Shown: positions 10,118 through 19,890 of the stretch, piece after piece
Numbering within the stretch: position 1 is the stretch's first letter
Layout: every line of letters begins with the position of its first letter
Assembly (NCBI GenBank): GCA_031216915.1
Contig: CM062289.1
Coordinates: 23,145,533-23,209,532 of the forward strand
DNA from: Pictodentalium vernedei
Lineage: Eukaryota; Mollusca; Scaphopoda; Dentaliida; Dentaliidae
DNA: 64,000 nucleotides
Direction of reading: 5' to 3'
Notes under the pieces: model-generated
The model's database searches: none
Seen by the model: the letters and a program-made list of their open reading frames with translations, nothing else
Told to the model about the DNA's origin: nothing
Translations under genes and position numbers: made by a program

Positions 10118-10487
10118 TATTTATTTATTTATTTATTGATGTTTAAGGTCAGATATTTATGCATAATGGCTAATTATGACCGTGACAGTTTTACGGGTGG
10201 AGGAAGCCGGAGTACCCGGGGAGAACCACCGAGCAACGACGAGCAGCTGCCAGCTCCCCAACATCGTAACTCCGCACTGCAGCACAGGCAGGGTTAGATT
10301 GGTTGAAGACATGCGTACCATCGGCGTGCAGTACGCTTTAGTACACGGCGTCATTGTGCCCCCGCGCGGGCAATGGAGATGAAGTGTCTTGCCCAAGGAC
10401 ACAACGCGGTTGCTGCAGGTGGGATTCGAACCGAGGACCTCTCGGCTTGCAGCTTGCACCTCTACCTACTGAGTCACCGCGCTCCCG
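10118..10487 (-). mobile_element. tRNA-headed SINE, full length
   Basis: On the minus strand: GGGAGCGCGGTGACTCAGTA (box A), GGTTCGAATCC (box B), TTGTGTCCTTGGGCAAGACA, the body, and a tail of ATTAGCCATTATGCATAA plus (AATA)n. An imperfect target duplication GGATATAAATAT / GGATATACATAT flanks it. It is a good reference copy for the family in this window. Confidence 0.9.
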
Positions 10488-10619
10488 GATATACATATAA
10501 AGTACACATCAAAACTGCCCCTGCCAAAAAGAAATCCATCTGGACTTGTTGATTTTTCCAATTATCAAATATAACCTACAATACAAAAATACAATACTTA
10601 TATTTTTAATTAATCTCAG

Positions 10620-11071
10620 GTATCTAACTGTAAGACCTGATGCTGCTAAGCTACGATTGGTAGACACAGCTAGAGAGAAACATTGAAAACTATGTCAAGG
10701 ATCAAGAAGAATAAATAAAGAATAAACATCAGATGGTGAATAAACTACTATCTATTCTCTTCCAACAATTTTGAACATTCTTTCACCAGAAACCATTGCT
10801 GTATTGATATGTCTTTACCTGGCATTTAGCCTCATATATCTTACTACTGTACATTATTCTGAATGTTCGTGTATGTACAATATTAATTCATAGATAAAAA
10901 AGACTAAAATCTGTTTTACAGCGATGTAAGATTTGTCGGATTTCCGATATTCTGGAACAGCCTGGCATTCCAAATTGCCTGTTTGTAGACTTATTTCCAT
11001 TTTCAAATACGGCAAAACCGAAGCCTACAGTGTTCCTCTACAGCCAAGATAGCTTCATTCTTTACGTCTAA
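10620..11071 (+). pseudogene. Exon-like pieces upstream of the Helitron
   Basis: Two acceptor-led open pieces are seen. After ATTAATCTCAG at 10619 the frame reads YLTVRPDAAKLRLVDTAREK, then a stop. After ATCTGTTTTACAG near 10919 it reads RCKICRISDILEQPGIPNC and VFLYSQDSFILYV, ending in TAA at 11069-11071. The CKIC motif echoes the CQIC at 4800. They may be 5' exons of the Helitron gene at 11513 or of an unrelated gene. No family assigned. Confidence 0.25.
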
Positions 11072-11512
11072 ATCCGGCCACCTCTGGACTGTTAAACCCA
11101 CAATACTGACACGAGTGAACTAGACAAAGCTAGTGCTAGTTTTTATAAGAGATAGGCATCACCTCAGGTCTGCCTGGGCACAAATGAGCCCAAGTGAGTC
11201 TGAGGTGGTGCCTATTCCTACAGTTGCCATAGGTGTGTGCCTTAAACGTTTTCCATTTAATTTTTAAAAGTTGCAATTTACATCCCTGGTTTTATCACAG
11301 TTCTTCTATTTGTCTCTTACAATAATCTTTTATACACGCATCAATTCACAGTACTTAATAAAAATAACAATATCCATGTAGCAATCATATTAATATGACA
11401 GAATTCATTACATTGGAAACATTTTGAATATCTTATATGAAGTCATTGATTTTCGTTTCAGAAAGTGCTTGTAAAAAGGTGATAGGTGTGAATACCTCCA
11501 ACAGTACAGTAC
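11072..11512 (+). other. No gene seen; acceptor before the Helitron frame
   Basis: AT-rich spacer. A polypyrimidine acceptor TTTTCGTTTCAG ends at 11460, and the frame after it has a stop before the ATG at 11513. Either the exon has decayed or translation began at 11513. Confidence 0.3.
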
Positions 11513-12106
11513 ATGAACAGAAAAAGAAGTGATCCCACATTCACATCTGCAGAAAGGGCGAGATCATTTTCAGCAAAAAAAACCCCAAAACAAAAACGAT
11601 TGGTCCCTGCTTATAGGCAACAAAAAAGAGAAAGAGACAAAAAGACAAATACAGCAAGACGCTCAGATCTCATTTGTAGACAACAAGAAATAGAAAGGGA
11701 TAAAACAGCTCATACTGCAAGACACTCAGATCCCATTTGTAGACAACACGAAAGAGAAAAGGGTAAAACAGCTCATACTACAAGACGCTCAGATCCCATT
11801 TGTAGACCGCAAGAAAGACAAAGAAATAAAGAATCTCATACTAGAAGACGCTCAAATTCCATTTGTAGACAGCAGGAAAGAGAAAGAAATAAAGAATCTC
11901 ATTCTGCAAGACGCTCAGATCCCATATATAGACAGCAAGAAAGAGAAAGGGATAAAGCAACTCATACTGCAAGACGCTCAGAAGCTTCAGATAGCATTTG
12001 TATACAACAAGAAAGAGAAAAGGAGAAAACAGCTCATACTACAAGACACTCAGATTCCTCAAATAGAGAACACGAAAAAGTGAGAGATAAACATACACTT
12101 ATGCAG
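11513..12106 (+). pseudogene. Helitron protein, N-terminal arginine-rich repeat region
   Basis: The 198 residues begin MNRKRSDPTFTSAERARSFS and then run through about seven copies of a 20-21-residue basic motif of the form RQQERERDKTAHTARRSDPI. From memory, such R/E/H-rich repeats precede the DUF6570 and Helitron-like N-terminal domains in animal Helitron replicases; I could not check this. The frame stops at TGA 12107, but the same frame continues immediately into DUF6570-like sequence, so the stop is a decay mutation. Repeat expansion or contraction is likely at this site. Confidence 0.6.
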
Positions 12107-12112
12107 TGAAGA

Positions 12113-12540
12113 CATCCACCATGTGTGCAGAAACTTATAAGCAAATTTCATGTCAGTGTTCCCCAAGGACTGATCCACATCTGTTGCAACTGTAATCAAC
12201 TGTGTTATCGCGGTGGTGTTGTTAAATACACTGGAGTTGCAGCTGGAAAGCCTTAGTCTAGAAGCCTTTTGGAACAGTGTCCTGATATAAGAAGTACTGA
12301 TAACCTAAGGCTAGAAGCCTTTTTGGAACTGTGCCCTGATATATGAAGCATTGATGAGGAGAAGTGGGTGTGTAAAACATGTGTAAAACATATCGCAGCT
12401 GGCAAAATACCTCCACTGTCTATTCTTACCCCTATGGGATTTCCCCCTGCGGGCAAACTGAAGGGCTTGAAGAATTTAGAGGTTACACTACTAGCTGTCA
12501 GACTGCCCTTCATGGGAATTCATAAGGCGTCTAGGGGGGT
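12113..12540 (+). pseudogene. Helitron DUF6570-like domain, 5' half
   Basis: In frame with the upstream repeat region: FHVSVPQGLIHICCNCNQLC, then, after a small internal duplication (12245-12345) with a stop, WVCKTCVKHIAAGKIPPLS, MGFPPAGKLKGL and RLPFMGIHKASRG. The CxxC pairs, the GKIPP motif and the PFMxI motif fit the Helitron-associated DUF6570 as I know it. The domain is interrupted after RG by a 660-bp MITE insertion and resumes at 13202. Confidence 0.65.
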
Positions 12541-12548
12541 AATCAGCG

Positions 12549-13049
12549 ATTTATACCATGATTACCTATTCTACTATATATAAAAAGCCTATGACATAAA
12601 TTTTAGCTTTACACACTAACCGTGATGAACACCGCAGCAATGGGATTTCAATAGCTAAAATTTATACCTACATCCAAGTCGACCAGTGGTGACCTGGACT
12701 TGAATGCAAACTTGTCTACATTTATCACACGTCGCCTCGCGAAGAGTGAAATGAAACCCGCAATTATTTAGTACGTTTTTAAATGGGTTTGCCTCATAAG
12801 ACACCAACTATTAACAAACATGCTTTGCCTCGTGTTAATAAAGCATCCATAACTCAAAATAGTATGTTATATTATTAAAATGATTAAGGCCCCGTGATTT
12901 GCGCGTTTCTTTTTCCATTTCGTTTCGGTGATAAAATTGATAGTGGTACCACCCACCGGTGCTCATGAAACCAAAAACAGATTCGCACGTGTGAATATTG
13001 TATTTTTTAACATTTAAACTCTTCTTAATCTGACAATCATGGTATAAAT
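12549..13049. mobile_element. MITE, ATTTATACCATGATTACC family, copy 2
   Basis: Inverted ends ATTTATACCATGATTACC and CAATCATGGTATAAAT bound an interior homologous to 4893-5413. Together with the adjacent palindrome it splits the Helitron DUF6570-like domain. GGTAAT occurs at 12538-12543 and 13207-13212, a possible 6-bp target duplication for the combined insertion. Confidence 0.75.
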
Positions 13050-13057
13050 AAAATATA

Positions 13058-13200
13058 CCCAAAGTAGCTTGGTGTACCAAAAGTTCACCACTCGTGGTGA
13101 AGTGGTGTTAACCGTGCGCCAAAGGCTCGCTGTTAACGCAACTTCACCACTCGTGGTGATCATTTGGTACATCAAGCTACTATCGATATATTCTATATAT
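13058..13200. repeat. Palindrome with CACCACTCGTGGTG hairpins
   Basis: The left arm GTAGCTTGGTGTACCAAAAG with TTCACCACTCGTGGTG is answered by a right arm ending GGTACATCAAGCTACTATCG. Each arm contains its own small palindrome CACCACTCGTGGTG/CACGAGTGGTG. The left end AAAATATACCCAAAGTAGCT is also found at 26738 and, slightly changed, at 5416. Confidence 0.65.
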
Positions 13201-13201
13201 A

Positions 13202-13407
13202 TCCGTGGTAATATGGTCATTGTTCCAGCCAATGTCACAAAAACAGTCACAAGTTTGCTTTGGGTGACATCTAACATTCAAACAATCAAATCAACTTTCA
13301 AGAGGAGGTTACGTTACAAACACCATGTTTATTGCCTCAACATAAGGCCTGAGTTGGTAAGAGAAGCTCCCAAAGTTCTATCAAGTTATACAAAGACTAA
13401 GTCACAG
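13202..13407 (+). pseudogene. Helitron DUF6570-like domain, 3' half
   Basis: The frame reads GNMVIVPANVTKTVTSL, then FKRRLRYKHHVYCLNIRP and ELVREAPKVL before a stop. KRRLRYK followed by a V(R)P(x)KV(R)EAL-type motif is the conserved end of the DUF6570-like region. It is in a different frame from the 5' half because of the MITE insertion. Confidence 0.7.
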
Positions 13408-13614
13408 TAAATGACCAATGGCAAGAAGAGAATTCAACTGTAAATGCCTCAGAGAATCAATCTTCAAATCAAATCTATTAACAATATTGTCCGACCCGCA
13501 GGTAATAAGTAAATGTTAGTGATAAGTTAGATGGTTGCATAAGGTGTTAAATAACAATTCAAGGCGTCAAACAAAGGGAATCTAAAGTCATTCTTAAACA
13601 TAGATAGTTCCCAG

Positions 13615-14021
13615 GTGTTATATTCCATTGTCCGAAAAGCAAATAAAGAGGCTAGGGTTTTTACTGAAGGCATTCGTTCCTGCATAGTCCAACTGAGGGC
13701 GAGACGTGACAGCAGGATCTTTAGGTCAACACGTAAAACGCGTCCGGTTATATTAGCCGTTGATGACCTATTCCAACTTAAACCTGTGGTGGATTCTTAC
13801 CTCTTCACAACAGGTGGTTCTGACTATTCCCCGAACTAAAAGAAATCATGCGGCAGGCTGATTGTGAACCATCTGCAGAGTTACTGAACAGGTTGCGAGA
13901 AGGAAAACAAACCACAAGTGGCATAAATGTTCTAAAGAATTGTAAAATCAATTCCAGCGTGAACTACCGTCAAGACGACACACCACGAACAAGAAAGTTA
14001 ATGCCGATAACGAAAAGATGA
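13615..14021 (+). pseudogene. Helitron/PIF1 helicase fragment
   Basis: The first frame (13615-13837) encodes RPVILAVDDLFQLKPVVDSY, a decayed form of the PIF1/Helitron GD-x-x-QLPPV motif (the usual G is V and the PP is KP). After a frameshift a second frame (13833-14021) gives ELKEIMRQADCEPSAELLNR and LREGKQTT, matching the EL-x-EIMRQ ... LLNRIR-x-G region that follows in PIF1-type helicases. The P-loop and the Rep endonuclease (HUH) domain are absent between 13408 and 13614, so the pseudogene has large internal deletions. Confidence 0.7.
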
Positions 14022-14188
14022 TTCTCAACACAAGCCAGTATTCCTCGTCAAGGCTGCGGACAGTCATCGGCTCTGCATCAGCTTCCTTGAGAGTCAAGAT
14101 ATTGGTTACATTCAAACGTAGCACCAAATGCAATAGAAGCGTATTGGTGCCAACAAGTATAAAAGAAATTGGATACCATAAGTCCTAA

Positions 14189-15640
14189 TTAGGAGATATT
14201 ATCTCATCATTAGGATATATTATCTTATCATTAGGACATATTATCTCATCATTAGGAGATATTATCTCATCATTAGGACTTATTATCTCATCATTAGGAG
14301 ATATTATCTCATCATTAGGAGATATTATCTCATCATTAGGACTTATTATCTCATCATTAGGAGATATTATCTCATCATTAGGAGATATTATCTCATCATT
14401 AGGAGATATTATCTCATCATTAGGACTTATTATCTCATCATTAGGAGATATTATCTCATCATTAGGAGATATTATCTCATCATTAGGACTTATTATCTCA
14501 TCATTACGAGATATTATCTCATCATTAGGACTTATTATCTCATCATTAGGAGATATTATCTCATCATTAGGACTTATTATCTCATCATTAGGAGATTCTC
14601 ATCATTAGGAGATATTATCTCATTATTAGGACTTAATATCTCATCATTAGGAGATATTATCCCATCATTAGGACTTACTATCTCATCATTAGGAGATATT
14701 ATCTCATCATTAGGACTTATTATCTCATCATTAGGAGATATTATCTCATCATTAGGACTTATTATCTCATCATTAGGAGATATTATCTCATCGTTAGGAC
14801 TTATTATCTCATCATTAGGAGATATTATCTCATTATTAGGACTTAATATCTCATCATTAGGAGATATTATCCCATCATTAGGACTTACTTTCTCATCATT
14901 AGGAGATATTATCTCATCATTAGGACTTATTATCTCATCATTAGGAGATATTATCCCATCATTAGGACTTACTATCTCATCATTAGGAGATATTATCTCA
15001 TCATTAGGACTTATTATCTCATCATTAGAAGATATTATCTCATCATTAAGAGATATTATCTCATCATTAGGACTTATTATCTCATCATTAGGAGATATTA
15101 TCTCATCATTAGGACTTATTATCTCATCATTAGGAGATATTATCTCATCATTAGGACTTATTATCTCATCATTAGGAGATTCTCATCATTAGGAGATATT
15201 ATCTCATTATTAGGACTTAATATCTCATCATTAGAAGATATTATCCCATCATTAGGACTTACTATCTCATCATTAGGAGATATTATCTCATCATTAGGAC
15301 TTATTATCTCATCATTAGGAGATATTATCTCATCATTAGGACTTATTATCTCATCATTAGGAGATATTATCTCATCATTAGGACTTATTATCTCATCATT
15401 AGGAGATATTATCTCATTATTAAGACTTAATATCTCATCATTAGGAGATATTATCCCATCATTAGGACTTACTATCTCATCATTAGGAGATATTATCTCA
15501 TCATTAGGACTTATTATCTCATCATTAGGAGATATTATCTCATCATTAGGACTTAATATCTCATCATTAGGAGATATTATCTCATCATTAGGACTTATTA
15601 TCTCATCATTAGGAGATAATATCTCATCAGGAGATATTAT
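14189..15640. repeat. Satellite array, 21-bp unit in 42-bp dimers
   Basis: About 69 copies of ATTATCTCATCATTAGGAGAT (21 bp without break) occur, often alternating with a ...GGACTT variant. This gives a 42-bp higher-order period. GAGATATTATCTC is a perfect palindrome formed at each A-A junction. Variants such as CTCATTATTAGGACTTAATA and CCCATCATTAGGACTTACTA recur in blocks, showing duplication of multi-unit segments. Confidence 0.97.
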
Positions 15641-15664
15641 CTATATATCTTTCAATTCATAACT

Positions 15665-16090
15665 TACCCATATTGTTATGCCCTCGACTTGAAAAGTCGA
15701 ATGGGTATCTAGTGGAGACCTCCGTCCGTCCGTCCGTCCGTCCGTCCGTTCGTCCGTCCGCTACTACTCCGATTTGAATGATATTTGGTGTTGTGAAAGA
15801 GCATCAGTGGAAACGATACTTGTGTAGGGTGAGTTTCTTCCACACAATTTTCTTCCATAGTTATGGCCCTTTTTCACTCTTTTTAGACTGAGAAATCTTT
15901 TTTGCGGTCAGGGTCATTAGCTGCTCTTTGCGATGCAGGCCTCTTGTTATCTTTTGTACATAATGGGATCATAATTTGGATCAATTTCTGTAGATTCAGG
16001 GTATATCCCCACGGTAATTGCATCAGTGCTTTTTATATGTCCATTTGAAAAACACATTTTATCAAAATGGTCTCGCCGTCCATGCATCCG
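15665..16090 (+). repeat. GTCC-microsatellite-bearing dispersed repeat
   Basis: The segment starts ATGCCCTCGACTTGAAAAGT and carries (GTCC)n at 15719-15760. It continues through CTACTACTCCGATTTGAATG-type sequence. From memory, repeats of this build are common in marine invertebrate genomes. It is cut at 16093 by the element below. Sequence on the far side (17967-18030, TTTCCGGACAATAACTTTAA) is of a similar style. Confidence 0.6.
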
Positions 16091-16149
16091 TCAGTAGTAT
16101 GTCTCGGGCTTTTCAGGGGCCAGTTGGGGGATCTCATCGGGGGATCTCA

Positions 16150-16352
16150 TGTGACGTCATAGTCACGTGACCTAGTGCCGCCATGTTGTGTTGTCATGGT
16201 AACCCGCGTGAGCGGCCATGTTGTGACGTCATCTCCATAGTGATACGTGTTGTTAGTGCGCATGCGCAGCGCGTGTTGTTAGGGTGATACGTGTTTCCGT
16301 CGTCCATTTTGTATACAGGAGGCCGCCATCTTGGTTTCTATGGTAGCACGTG
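16150..16352 (+). promoter_or_regulatory. Dense promoter-like motif cluster
   Basis: Consensus-quality sites appear within 200 bp. There are two CREs TGACGTCA (16152, 16224), a USF/TFE-type GTCACGTGAC (16162), and an RFX-like GTTGTCATGGTAAC (16190). An NRF1 palindrome TGCGCATGCGCA lies at 16257, a YY1-type GCCGCCATCTTGG at 16322, and an E-box CACGTG at 16347. The tract is CpG-rich against an AT-rich background. Such sets mark housekeeping promoters in animals. No recognisable gene follows on either side, and a homologous decayed copy at 59.9 kb shows the cluster travels with a repeat. Confidence 0.6.
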
Positions 16353-16819
16353 ATTGCTATGTTACCCAATTTTTCTGCAATAAGACGGGGTATGTTCGGA
16401 GGGTATGTTCCTTTGTAGAAGAGTAATTTCCCGATTTGTAGAATTACCACAAACAACCCGACAATCCCTCCAAATCACCAAAATCCACCCCAACTTTTAC
16501 TATTTCGAATTCTTCCAGAATTCTCTGCTTTTATCTATATATGCAATAGTTTTCCTCCATCTGGCCCTGTTCCTTTGTTCTAGAGTATACTCCAGTAGCG
16601 TAGAAGAGCCTATTAGTTGGAACAGTTTTGCTTATTATTACTATATTTAGCTTTTCTGGTCTATTCTTGTTAGTTCTAACCCTATTCCAAGTACTCTTGT
16701 TGTTTCATTTATCTAGATCATTTATAACCAATCAGATTGCTTCATCCCCCGTAATCTGTATACAGAGTTATCTCCCTTCTGTATAATAAAAGCCTATATC
16801 CAATGACCACATCCCATTG

Positions 16820-17575
16820 AATCCCATTTTTGGGAAACACCCGTGGCTATGGAATCCCTTTTTTGTCGTATGAGGCCATGAGGGCTATGTAAAAGCCCTC
16901 AATGAGTCCTCATTTATTATCCCTCATAGCCTCATTGAATTTTGAGGTTATGAGGACCATTAAAATTCCCTCAATGAGGTACAATTTACTACGACTCTTA
17001 TCCTCATTTTGGTATTTAACAGGTATATCCTATGGAATCCCATTTTGGAAAACGCTTGTGACTGTGGAATCCCTTTTTTGTCGTATGAGGCCATGAGGGC
17101 TATGTAAAAGCCCTCAATGAGTCCTCATTTTTTATCCCTCATAGCCTCATTGAATTTTGAGGTTATGAGGACCATTAAAAATCCCTCAATGAGGTATAAT
17201 TTACTACGACTCTTAGCCTCATTTCAGTATTTGAGAATACCTATGGCCTGGTATTGTATTATTCGAGGATACCTATCGAGGATACCTTCTGGAGAATCCC
17301 CTTTTTTGTCGTATGAGGCCATGATAGCTATGTAAAAGCCCTCAATGAGTCCTCATTTATTATCCCTCATAGCCTCATTGAATTTTGAGGTTATGAGGAC
17401 CATTAAAAATCCCTCAATGAGGTATAATTTACTACGACTCTTATCCTCATTTCAGTATTTAACAGCCATATCCCCAGGCACCCCAATTTCGGCACCCCTT
17501 TTTGGAAAACATGGCCTTCGGCACCCCTTTTTTGTCGTATGAGGCCATGAGGACCATGAGTAATCCCTCAATGAG
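16820..17575. repeat. Tandem repeat, 215-228-bp unit, x3
   Basis: Each unit carries ATCCCTTTTTTGTCGTATGA, GGCCATGAGG, GTCCTCATTTATTATCCCTC and the hairpin CCTCATAGCCTCA / TTGAGGTTATGAGG, then CCCTCAATGAGG. Unit anchors are at 16902, 17117 and 17345. Similar short reading frames in each unit are repeat artefacts. Confidence 0.85.
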
Positions 17576-17966
17576 GTCTAATGTAGACTTACCAACCGCT
17601 TCCATCTTGTCGCCAAAGCTCCACCGCCACTACTGGTCTATGGTCTATCTGTCCTATCATTAGCTTCTACAACAGTATTGTTCCATTGCGGTCTTGTCCC
17701 AGTACTATTGACTAAACTACCGTCCATTAATATTGACTTGTATCACTACTTCCTAGCTATATCTATCTCAGTCTCGTCTATGACATTGATTAAGGTTGAA
17801 TCAGATTTCCCCTGTGTACATATAAGGCATTCCGTAAGTGGCCCAGTCCGTAAAAATTGGATTCCGTGTTTTGACATCGACACTCGAGGGTATTCCCCTT
17901 CCCTGTTAGAAGAATTCAGTTCAATGGGTCCCCAACTGGCCCCTGAAAAGCCCGAGACATACTACT

Positions 17967-18305
17967 TCCGTCCATCCGTTGACTGTAAACACATTTCATT
18001 TCCGGACAATAACTTTAAATATAGTGATTGAACTGAGGTAAATTTACTGTGTGGGTTTATTATAACAAAAGACAGGATATATTTGATTTCCAGTTCTAGC
18101 TGAGCGGAGTTGTGGCACTTAGAACAATTTTAATGCATCGGTTTTCGACCGATAACCTGAGTTTGGATTTAGAAATTAAAATTTTGTGTGCAGCCTTCCC
18201 ATGTGAAAATACAGGTCAAGTATTGCTAAGTAACACTCTGCATGGGACATGGGCGTATGTTGCCACTCCTCGGCGACGCTGTTGTTATATATAGTCAGAA
18301 TAGGT
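17967..18305. other. No gene seen
   Basis: Flank of the 37-bp-TIR element. TTTCCGGACAATAACTTTAA at 17998 resembles the GTCC-type repeat on the other flank; the rest is featureless. Confidence 0.4.
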
Positions 18306-18314
18306 AATCAAGAT

Positions 18315-18701
18315 CTGGGGGCGTGGTGGCTCAGTTGGTAGAGGTGCAGGCTGCAAGCCGAGAGGTCCTCGGTTCGAATCCCACCTGCGGCAACCGCGTT
18401 GTGTCCTTGGGCAAGACACTTCATCTTCATTGCCCGCGTGGGGGCACGATGACGCCGTGTACTAAGGTGTACTGCACGTCGATGGCGCGCATGTCTTCGA
18501 CCAATCTAACCCTGCCTGTGCTGCGGTGCAGAGTTCAGAGTTACGATGTTGGAGAGCTGACAGCTGCTCGTCGTTGCTCGGTGGTTCTCTCCGGGTACTC
18601 CGGCTTCCTCCACCCGTAAAACTGTCACGGTCACGATTAGCCATTGTGCATAAGTATGTGACCTTAAACACCAATAAACAAATAAATAAATAAATAATAT
18701 A
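18315..18701 (+). mobile_element. tRNA-headed SINE, full length
   Basis: The head is GGGGGCGTGGTGGCTCAGTT (box A), with GGTTCGAATCC (box B) 45 bp later. TTGTGTCCTTGGGCAAGACA follows, then GTACTGCACGTCGATGG, the CGGGTACTCCGGCTTCCTCC block, and a tail ATTAGCCATTGTGCATAAGT plus (AAATA)n. The 9-bp target duplication AATCAAGAT is at 18306-18314 and 18702-18710. Both pol III boxes look intact. Confidence 0.93.
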
Positions 18702-18892
18702 AATCAAGATATAAATAGATATAAGCAATTACAGAGAAGTGAAACTTCCTGCCACTCCCAAAAAAGGAAGGGTTAGGGTTTTAAAGACAGCATAAGTTAA
18801 ACGACTGCTGGGTAGTACACAGATCACAATCAAGACAGCTATCGAGAAAGATGTCATTAGCATCGTCTGTAGCATTGAATACGTCAGCGCAG

Positions 18893-19279
18893 TCAGTCTT
18901 CGTTAAAAGCCATTTTAAAATAATGCACATTTTCATCGCTAAATGCTCGTCTGAGGATTTGTGCAGGTGTATTTTTACAAGTAACTAATTCATCAACGTA
19001 GAAAGTAACAAAGTGATCAGTGATACCACGGACTCGGATATCGATGCCTGCATTGTTGTTGCCAATACTGTTAGAAAAGATATGATCTGCTAGAGTTGCA
19101 GAAGTGTCAATGATTCTGGTGGGCCTTGTAATAGCCGGCGTGAATCCATCACCGAACATTATGTCCACATACTGATTTGTTTCGGGGTGATTGCCAAAGT
19201 TTAATAGATTGATGTTGAAATCACCCATCAGATGGATATGTTTATTTTCAGTATTTATTTTATCAAGTAGGTGGGACAA
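18893..19279 (-). pseudogene. LINE endonuclease fragment (CR1/L2 type)
   Basis: A 128-residue open frame contains HIHLMGDFNINLL, ITRPTRIIDTSATLADHIF and GITDHFVTF. These are the APE-type endonuclease GDFN motif, the R-P-T-R segment with its DHI(F) motif, and the final SDH motif (here TDH). The N-terminal half of the nuclease and the whole RT are missing, so it is a fragment from the middle of a LINE ORF2. The catalytic H of the last motif is kept. Confidence 0.85.
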
Positions 19280-19725
19280 CGTTTTCTAAAAGACATCCGA
19301 ATCGAAATTTGAACGCTCGCCGCCCCTACTTTTAGGCTGGTGTTGAAACACAGAAGTGTGCAAACATTAGCCAAACCTTAACTCATTGGGAAGTTTGAAA
19401 AGGCAGACAAAGATTATTAAGTGATTCGTGTTTTCTTTTCAAAGAATAGACACCGAGGAGATGTTCAGCGAAAGTTTTATACGCTGTGCTGCTATGCCCT
19501 GAATGCTTTTGATCCCCTAGGCCCATAGGGGTTAATAGTTGAGCCACCCGAGAGCTTGAAACCAGAGGCGCAGCCATGGGTAGATGGGGCCTGGGGCCTT
19601 GTCCCCTACAGTTTTCGCTACCCCCCCCCTTCCCCCCAAACAAAAATATATATTGTCCGAATGCAACTTTCACATAATTCAATAACATATAGAGCCCTAA
19701 AATACAGGGCTATACACGCTCTTAA
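19280..19725. other. No gene seen
   Basis: Contains C-rich runs near 19620-19640. A short GCGCAGCCATGG segment near 19567 is reminiscent of a hAT end, but I could not find a partner. Confidence 0.3.
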
Positions 19726-19886
19726 CTTTTTTACCTAACATGAAAAGCAGACGACACTTCCAAAAATAAGTTCTTGAATAACTAATTTTTTTTCATTTCT
19801 TGTCTCAAAAACATAGATTATGAAACTTAATCGGCGATTTTTGAAAATAGCGCTGGTCGGTTTTGGGCGTTACGTTGGGTACAGGG
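19726..19886. mobile_element. piggyBac-like MITE, family 1, copy 2 (core deleted)
   Basis: TTAA sites at 19722-19725 and 19887-19890 flank family-1 ends (TTACCTAACATGAAAAGCAG on the left; TTTTGGGCGTTACGTTGGG on the right). Only one arm of the central palindrome (CATAGATTATGA) remains. Confidence 0.75.
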
Positions 19887-19890
19887 TTAA

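Larger units (their letters stand above)
16093..17966. mobile_element. Element with 37-bp perfect terminal inverted repeats
   Basis: The 37 bases at 16093-16129 (AGTAGTATGTCTCGGGCTTT...) are an exact reverse complement of 17930-17966. Between them lie a promoter-like motif cluster (16150-16352), a short non-coding stretch with AATAAA near 16785, and three tandem hairpin repeats (16820-17575). I find no transposase. Related, more decayed sequence lies at 59520-60121 (minus) and 47340-47560 (minus), so this belongs to a repeat family. Confidence 0.65.

Noticed and set aside
18315..18400. tRNA gene at the SINE head
   Set aside because: Boxes A and B are present, but the acceptor stem does not close, and the sequence continues into the SINE body and tail with a target duplication.
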